Source of the DNA: Ichthyophonus hoferi
Lineage: Eukaryota; Opisthokonta; Ichthyosporea; Ichthyophonida; Ichthyophonidae
Direction: 5' to 3'
DNA: 10,568 nt
Assembly (NCBI GenBank): GCA_002751075.1
Contig: NAOQ01000043.1
Span: 24,744 to 35,311, forward strand
Below the pieces are notes generated by a model that saw only the letters and a program-made list of their open reading frames with translations, did no database searches and had not been told where the DNA came from. Of this stretch, positions 5,754 to 10,568 are shown in pieces. The number at the start of each line of letters is the position of its first letter. Position 1 is the stretch's first letter. A program made the position numbers and the translations under genes.

Positions 5754-6467
5754 ATGGATAGATTATCGATTCAAATAATGCCGGCGAATGTTTCTACATC
5801 CCCAGAAAAGTGTGTTAGAGCGACTGAAGCCAGCGCAAAAAACTCTATGCCAACTACGGGACACAAGCCTGCTTCTGGCCAACAGCTCAATAATCTCTTG
5901 ACTAATACATATCAGAAGAGAGAAGTCCGCATTCATAAGACCGTTGGTAAATCTTTTGGTATTTGCATTTCTCACATTGGTGAAGGTTATTACATCACAG
6001 CTCTTGATGCTGGTTCTACTGCCTGGAATGCAGGCCTCGATATTGGTGACCGTATAGATATGGTTAATGATCTATATGTTTATCAAACCAAGGTTCCTGC
6101 CAGCAAGCTTTTGCAAGAAATTGTATCTAGTTCTATCGTTGAAATTTCCATATGTGATGCTCCTGTAGTCCACAATCTTCACGTAAGGAGATCAAGAAAC
6201 AATCAGCCATTGGGATTTAAGTATACTGATCTTCGTATTGGGTCTATTGAGGAAGGTTCTGCATTGGATTTTGCCATAAAATCATCAGGGGTTAAAATAA
6301 CCAACTGTTCTATCCTATCTATTAACGGAAATAAGGTCGTTGGCCTTCCTGACAACCAAGTAGCTCAAATTGCTGAAAGATATTATCGTTTTAATGATTG
6401 CTTAGACATATCTGTTGTTCCTCATGTCTTCATGAAGGAAGTAATGTTCATGCGATCATTCCGTTGA
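5754..6467 (+). CDS. Syntenin-like protein with two tandem PDZ domains
   Basis: The 237-residue protein has a polar Ser/Thr/Asn-rich N-terminus (1-55), PDZ1 (about 56-135) and PDZ2 (about 141-224). PDZ1 shows the carboxylate-loop SFGI (67-70) and AGLDIGDRI...N (93-105). PDZ2 shows PLGF (152-155) and SINGNKVVGLPDNQVAQIA (189-207), which matches the human syntenin block EINGQNVIGLKDSQIADIL closely. The tight linker (DAPVVHN) and REV opening of PDZ1 also fit syntenin. Syntenins are cytosolic scaffolds that bind C-terminal tails of syndecans and other membrane proteins, and phosphoinositides. Compared with human syntenin-1 (298 aa), the N-terminus is about half as long and lacks the LYPxL motifs used to bind ALIX, the C-terminal tail is missing, and PDZ2 has about six extra residues near 173-185. 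The start is chosen for its optimal context and fit to the promoter; Met9 is an alternative. The gene is intronless and intact, with no poly(A) remnant behind it, so it is either an old retrocopy with its own promoter or a lineage-specific paralogue. An acceptor-like CCCTTTAG ends at 5741, in phase with the frame, so an upstream spliced exon is possible. Confidence 0.9.
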   Translation: MDRLSIQIMPANVSTSPEKCVRATEASAKNSMPTTGHKPASGQQLNNLLTNTYQKREVRIHKTVGKSFGICISHIGEGYYITALDAGSTAWNAGLDIGDRIDMVNDLYVYQTKVPASKLLQEIVSSSIVEISICDAPVVHNLHVRRSRNNQPLGFKYTDLRIGSIEEGSALDFAIKSSGVKITNCSILSINGNKVVGLPDNQVAQIAERYYRFNDCLDISVVPHVFMKEVMFMRSFR

Positions 6468-6546
6468 ATCTTCAACAATTTAGGAAAACTATTTAGTAAC
6501 AAGTCATCATTGTATGTCTTAATACCTTTTGAAATGTAAGTTAATG

Positions 6547-6642
6547 GGGAGTGCTCCCACTAGACCTCATCTCAAATGCTCCAATATTAATATTAATGGG
6601 TGAAAACACCAACTACTCTAAAATGTAATGCTGAGGTGTTTC
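6547..6642 (+). other. Hairpins in the 3' untranslated region
   Basis: GGGAGTGCTCCC (6547-6558) is a self-complementary hairpin. GGTGAAAACACC (6599-6610) forms a 4-bp stem with an AAAA loop, and its 3' half can alternatively pair with GGTGTTTC at 6635-6642, giving two competing folds. These lie 80-175 bases after the stop and before AATAAA. They could influence 3' processing or stability. This is not the histone stem-loop consensus. Confidence 0.35.
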
Positions 6643-6691
6643 TTTTCAATTTAGAATTTTTCTTTGCAAGGATATTAACAATTATACTTTA

Positions 6692-6697
6692 AATAAA
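6692..6697 (+). terminator. Polyadenylation signal AATAAA of the PDZ gene
   Basis: AATAAA, in the context TTTAAATAAATTT, lies 225 bases after the stop codon and is the first canonical signal downstream of it. Cleavage would be expected around 6710-6725. Confidence 0.55.
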
Positions 6698-6699
6698 TT

Positions 6700-8140
6700 T
6701 AACGTTTGGATTAATGAACATTTGGGATAATGCACTGGTTGCAATCCAAGTTCATTATAATCCAATTTGATACATAATAATACTGGAATTTTTTTTAAAA
6801 AAGTACTTATATGCCACTGAATGGTTTTTAAAAGTAGCATACCAAGATTTGACATAACGAGAGGCGCCCAGTGGTTCAGCAATGTCACTAGTACTTGCTG
6901 TAGCCTTTTTTATTTATTTATCAAGTGTCCTGACCTTAAGAGCAGCCAAATTATGTAGCCTAGGTGACAGTATTCTTAAAGTTTATTCGTCCTCTTGTTT
7001 TAATTTAAAGCTAAAGTACCTTGTTATTTAGCTTTATTATTAGTTACTGAGATAATGAACTATACAGTGGTATACAATACCACATTGGTTATTGTAAGAT
7101 AGTCGGAGACAGTATATGCAAGTATTATAATGAATTTTCCTATTTAATATTATACAGTTTACTGTAAACACTAATTATTTCACTGGTCACCAATTCAAAT
7201 GTTTTGTGACTATTCTACCAACTAATGTTTAAGATGCTGCTTAGCAAATATTCAATATAAATATAATATCAGCCTGTGTTGCAGTGATAGCTCACCCGTC
7301 TTAAACGACAACTGACAATTCTACACCGAAAATCAAAATCAAAGTAAAATATCTTACACTTTATTTAATCTAAAGCAGAATTGTGTATCTGGTCCTACCA
7401 CAAACTGGGACCTTTACATAAAATCTCATATATGATTAATAAACAGTCTAGCGGTGATTAATTATGATTAGCTTGTTTTATAAAGATGCGGCTATATTTT
7501 ATACTTAAAAATTTAAGTGTGAACCCGCAAACCCCACTTTAGAATAGTTTCTTTTAAAGAACTAAAAAATTAGATATACTTCTGTTGTCATAGATAGTTA
7601 GTATGTGTATGGTTTTTGTGCATTAAGAATATGAGTAATATATAATATTATACCTCTATAGATATAGGTAGTGGCAGAATCTTTAAGTTTGCATCAAGTA
7701 TGTAGAAAGTCCAATGGCGTGGTGTGGCATTTTAACTAAGATAACTTAGAGTAAATCCAAGTTAGTAATTATTATTTTAAGAAAGCTTTCTACATTTGGA
7801 AGTGGCTTGACTAGAGTTCTTAATATGTTATGTTTTATTTACTTCTGAAGGCAAAATGGTTATCTGTACCAAAGCTTTACGGAAAAGTGATAGCACATAA
7901 GTTGTGTTTTGAGGTTTCTCCATATTATGGATTTTAATCCTAACGACAACTTAATGCTTAGTTTTAAATTATTTTAACTGAGCAATACAACTTGGCCATG
8001 GTATGATTGACAGGTCATGCTTCCACTAGAAGCTATATAACCAGGTCTTAATTAAGAACCACTTGAATCTCGTATCATAATAAATGTGTGTTCCAAAACA
8101 GTTCGCCTCTTTACAGATATTAAATTATAACTTTTACCTG
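6700..8140. other. Long AT-rich intergenic stretch, no gene supported
   Basis: I found no frame with recognisable content on either strand. A minus-strand 68-codon frame at 6682-6888 overlaps the polyadenylation signal region and shows no motif. An A-box-like GCGCCCAGTGGTT near 6864-6876 has no B box downstream. The rest is AT-rich DNA with scattered AATAAA words. Confidence 0.5.
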
Positions 8141-8141
8141 A

Positions 8142-8378
8142 TCAAAGTAATAATTCCAGCAAGAATTTATATAAAAGACCATCTTTTATAAACCAGTCTA
8201 TGACTAAGGCAAAAACGGCAAGGATAGGATTTTCCTTAGAGTCGAAGGATTTACTTTGACAAGACTTAGAGCATGTGTTTACTACTAGCGAGGAACCAGT
8301 GCTTCCATTAAGAAACATCAACATCGACTCTGCATCATTCAGATCATTTCTGCCAACAGACCTATTTGGAGAGTCAAT
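8142..8378 (-). other. Unidentified 78-codon open frame (possible exon)
   Basis: On the minus strand a frame is open from 8378 to a TGA at 8144-8142, with an internal ATG at 8324-8322. It is Ser/Leu-rich with a hydrophobic segment near its end (NPILAVFALVIDWF). The different minus-strand frame that covers about 8348-8460 is also open for some 38 codons (FAVLRASIL...), so the region as a whole is poor in stops. A donor-like CAG|GTAAAAG lies just after the stop. I recognise no family. Frames of this length occur by chance at this base composition, so confidence is low. Confidence 0.2.
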
Positions 8379-8550
8379 TCATTCATTAACTTCATGACAC
8401 TACATTCAACAGTTTCAAACTTAGGAATCAAAATAGAAGCACGCAGTACAGCAAATCAAGGCTAGGCTTTTACTATAAAAATGTGTAGTGGCAGTGGTTA
8501 TAAACATATATGCAGGATAGATAATGTATACATATACCTAATTGTAGTCT

Positions 8551-8565
8551 AAATAAATAAATAAA
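8551..8565. repeat. AAAT tetranucleotide microsatellite
   Basis: Nearly four AAAT units in tandem (AAATAAATAAATAAA), a short simple repeat. Confidence 0.7.
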
Positions 8566-8608
8566 TATTATACAAGGAAATGGACATCAAAAACAAACAA
8601 CTCTTTAC

Positions 8609-8652
8609 CTCTCTTCGTGTCAATTGGAGTTAGCATTGGCATGACATGCTGC
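8609..8652 (-). other. Candidate 44-bp exon with strong pyrimidine tract
   Basis: On the minus strand a run of 11 T followed by CCTTGG precedes CATAAG (acceptor-like, ending at 8653). The segment ends AAGAGAG before GTAAAG (donor at 8608-8607). One frame is open through the segment and both flanks (QHVMPMLTPIDTKR within it). It lies between the two longer open minus-strand frames. The phases do not join cleanly with the 8769-9047 frame at the sites I could pick, which weakens a single-gene model. Confidence 0.2.
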
Positions 8653-8768
8653 CTTATGAGCCAAGGAAAAAAAAAAATAACTTAAATTACAATACAGCCA
8701 AAAGCTAAAGAACTGAATAGGCCAAAAATGAAACAGTCTAATATTGAAGGGAAAGTACTAGTATTTTA

Positions 8769-9047
8769 ATACAGTATATGTAAAGAACCTGAGATTTCGG
8801 TTTGGCTAAGAAGATATTTTGGGGATTTAGAAAATTGTATCTGAGTGCGGTTTGAGATATCACTGATGACTAAGTCACCAGCTGAGCCTTTAAACCAATT
8901 TTCTATACCCGACCCCTTACGAGTGGTCTTGTTTATGTTTTTATCAGGTTCCGAATAAGGAATTTTCTTATAGCCACTTCCAAATATAGTAATATGAATA
9001 AACTGCTTATTTATGATGGTAGGCCAAGGTGTTGATCTAATGAAAAT
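8769..9047 (-). other. Unidentified 93-codon ATG-less open frame (possible exon)
   Basis: On the minus strand the frame is open from 9047 to a TAA at 8768-8766 and contains no Met codon. An acceptor-like TTTTCATTAG precedes codon 5, giving an exon beginning STPWPTIINK if used. The middle is hydrophilic with many K, N, S and T residues, including the segment KGSGIENWFKGSAGDLV. It is one of the longest stop-free frames I found outside the PDZ gene. I recognise no family. Chance would give one or two such frames in a window of this size and composition, so it is recorded as a candidate exon only. Confidence 0.25.
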
Positions 9048-9229
9048 TTACCTTAGGAAGTAATATCTTACCAGTATTAACATATACAGTTATTTTTTAG
9101 GTAGCTACTCTAAAATATTATACTATATAAGCAAATAAGAAAGAATGCATGAATACCAAAACATAACTCGTGGCTCGCTTAAGTTTCCTAGATCCTGCAC
9201 TTGCTTTTATATTAGATTGCTTTCTATTG

Positions 9230-9360
9230 CTTCAAGTCGATATTGATTAATCGATTACAATTAGAATCAATCGCATGCTAGCTTTTATTATGAGGCCAAT
9301 AACTTCGTCGATGCCGCGAGCTTATTTCGGCCGATCTAAATGTTCATCTGGAGTAGAATG
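9230..9360. other. Less AT-rich patch with CpG-containing words, unidentified
   Basis: ACTTCGTCGATGCCGCGAGC and CGGCCGATC stand out from the AT-rich flanks. A plus-strand frame of about 34 codons (containing MRPITSSMPRAYFGRSK) ends TGA near 9360. The minus strand is also open in places. No function can be assigned. Confidence 0.25.
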
Positions 9361-9757
9361 ATCTTGTAACAATTGGCTGTTGGAGTACATACATACCACA
9401 ATATCAAAGTCAATAAAAACTATAAACATCACTTATTTATTTATCTAGGATTTTGTGCAGTGTTTTTAATTCTTTTTCATGCTCTCAAAAGAACATATTT
9501 TTTTTTAAGGACCATAAAAAATACACAGTATTTTTGATTATCTTACCGAAGTTTATAATTTGTAGAAACAAAAGATTGAGTGCTTCAAGGATTAGATATG
9601 CGGTCATAATTTAATTATAACCTTTTAATACTAGTATTGTATATAATGTTTGAGTGTACAATTAATATTTTAATATATTAACCAGGTGAGTAGGACTTCT
9701 TGTTTTAACTCTGGTAAAATACATTGTGAGATAAGGTACACATTTCATTGGTTAACT
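9361..9757. other. AT-rich spacer containing an isolated splice-donor match
   Basis: CAG|GTGAGT occurs with the cut after 9685, but the upstream 100 bases are almost pure AT with stops in all frames, so no coding exon is supported. Confidence 0.4.
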
Positions 9758-9833
9758 ATATTTAGTCCGGTTCGGGACTATAAAACTCTCGGGTCAAGTA
9801 ACTAGGTTTGACTTACGGAATACCGTACAATAT
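9758..9833 (+). ncRNA. Possible cloverleaf-like four-way junction, 76 nt
   Basis: Four helices nest in order. A closing stem pairs ATATT (9758-9762) with AATAT (9829-9833). Hairpin 1 pairs TAGTCC (9763-9768) with GGACTA (9775-9780). Hairpin 2 pairs GTCAA (9793-9797) with TTGAC (9808-9812) and gains a G-U at each end. Hairpin 3 pairs TACGG (9814-9818) with CCGTA (9823-9827) around an AATA loop. Total length equals a tRNA, but there is no A box at the proper place, hairpin 3 has a 4-base loop not TTCGANT, and no anticodon can be argued. It may be a structured RNA, a very decayed tRNA-like repeat or chance. Confidence 0.25.
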
Positions 9834-10437
9834 CTCTGTCCTACGATTAAGACTTAATATAAATAGACGAGAGAATCCACGCTAAGTATATATTTTGAAA
9901 AGGGTTTTATGTTGAATAACATCTGTAAAAATAATTTCCCTTAATTGTATAATAAATTAGATTTTAAATGTTGAATTTTTGGTATTATCCATTAGTGGAA
10001 AGCAATCTTTGATTACGTTCTTGCATTAGCAATCGGTTCCATGATTGGCTATAATGGTAGCAAAGCTACTATACATTGATCAATGATCTACTCATAATTT
10101 ATTATTAGCCATTGGCTCGTTGTCATATGGCTGTCATTACCTTTACACAGACACTCTTTATTTCCATAATTCTAAATTGCAATAATCCATAAGACTAATG
10201 CTAATCACCAATATAGACATGTAATGAACACCATTCCAACCTAACATTCGCATTGCATATAATACTGGATTAGAAGGCCCAACTTATACCTACACTTACG
10301 CCCATTAGACAACAAATATATATTTTTCTGATTAATACTAGCTCGTACTAATACTATTACATAGAGATTCATGACAACTGTAGATCTGTGCCACTATGAT
10401 GTTATTATCTCCTAGATACCTACTCGCAACACATTGT

Positions 10438-10440
<3 letters not shown>
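9834..10440. other. AT-rich stretch with small palindromes, no gene
   Basis: CATTGATCAATG (10074-10085) is a perfect 12-bp palindrome, and GTAGC/GCTAC (10057-10061, 10065-10069) form a small hairpin just before it. ATTGG words recur nearby. No coding or RNA gene is supported. Confidence 0.45.

Positions 10441-10470
<30 letters not shown>
10441..10470. repeat. (TA)15 microsatellite
   Basis: Fifteen uninterrupted TA units, followed by ATATT. It is the longest simple dinucleotide repeat in the window and is likely to vary in length between individuals. Confidence 0.95.
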
Positions 10471-10475
<5 letters not shown>

Positions 10476-10568
10476 CTATTAGTTCTTCGTACTTAATTAT
10501 TGTAGGTAACTTCCGTTTCGTCGTAGTTAGTTACTTACCCGACGGACAACCTAATAATAAGTAGTTAG

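Noticed and set aside
5763-5975. 70-codon frame antisense to the PDZ gene
   Set aside because: Shadow of the real coding frame on the opposite strand.
6861-6885. A-box-like GCGCCCAGTGGTTCAGC suggesting a tRNA-derived repeat
   Set aside because: No B box follows within the expected 30-60 bases.
6682-6888. 68-codon ATG frame on the minus strand
   Set aside because: Overlaps the PDZ gene poly(A) region, has no recognisable motif and no promoter of its own.
9677-9695. CAG|GTGAGT splice-donor match
   Set aside because: The upstream sequence is nearly pure A/T with stops in all frames and no acceptor of quality, so a coding exon is not supported; recorded only within the spacer entry.
1-10568. 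Retroviral, LTR, Polinton or other virus-like elements, CRISPR arrays, rRNA, bacterial operons
   Set aside because: I saw no long terminal repeats, no recognisable reverse transcriptase, integrase or capsid frames, no regular spacer arrays and no rRNA-like segments.
1-10568. Nematode spliced-leader gene (a possible clue to phylum)
   Set aside because: The canonical SL1 sequence is not present on either strand as far as I could read, so the organism is left as an unplaced animal.

Overview
The window is strongly AT-rich (about two thirds A+T by eye), mostly non-coding, and carries one gene that can be called with confidence: an intronless frame of 237 codons at 5754-6467 (+) encoding a small protein with two tandem PDZ domains of the syntenin (SDCBP) type. 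Syntenin-type tandem PDZ proteins, a TATA/initiator promoter, consensus GTRAGT splice donors and a degraded tRNA-like repeat all point to an animal with a fairly large, AT-rich genome. The phylum cannot be fixed from the sequence.

Layout. 1-84 is an A/purine tract. 85-1190 shows nothing recognisable. 1190-1440 is a less AT-rich island ending in a strong hairpin. 1740-1960 holds two diverged direct-repeat units rich in ATTGG. 2500-2613 is a clear pair of 46-bp direct repeats. 2720-2950 has interlaced inverted repeats, a CRE/ATF-like octamer and an alternating purine-pyrimidine run. 3851-4140 is a diverged tandem array of CCAAT-bearing units about 93-101 bp apart. 4440-4500 resembles a decayed tRNA-derived SINE head.

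4830-5592, directly upstream of the PDZ gene, contains three near-perfect CAG|GTRAGT donors plus a fourth GTAAGT donor 18 bp after the second, together with short open frames. This suggests small exons or an upstream transcript. 5608-5665 is a compact core promoter: CCAAT, then TATAAATA, then an initiator TCATTC exactly 30 bp after the TATA start. A 12-codon upstream ORF lies in the predicted leader, followed by the PDZ gene, hairpins in its 3' region and an AATAAA signal at 6692.

6700-8140 is featureless AT-rich DNA. 8142-9047 on the minus strand has two long ATG-poor open frames with splice-like edges, possibly exons of an unrecognised gene or chance. 9758-9833 can be drawn as a 76-nt four-way (cloverleaf-like) junction. 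10441-10470 is a (TA)15 microsatellite.

Only the PDZ gene and its promoter are firm. The best leads are the cluster of splice donors upstream of it and the uORF-bearing promoter. I could not identify a new multi-gene system here.
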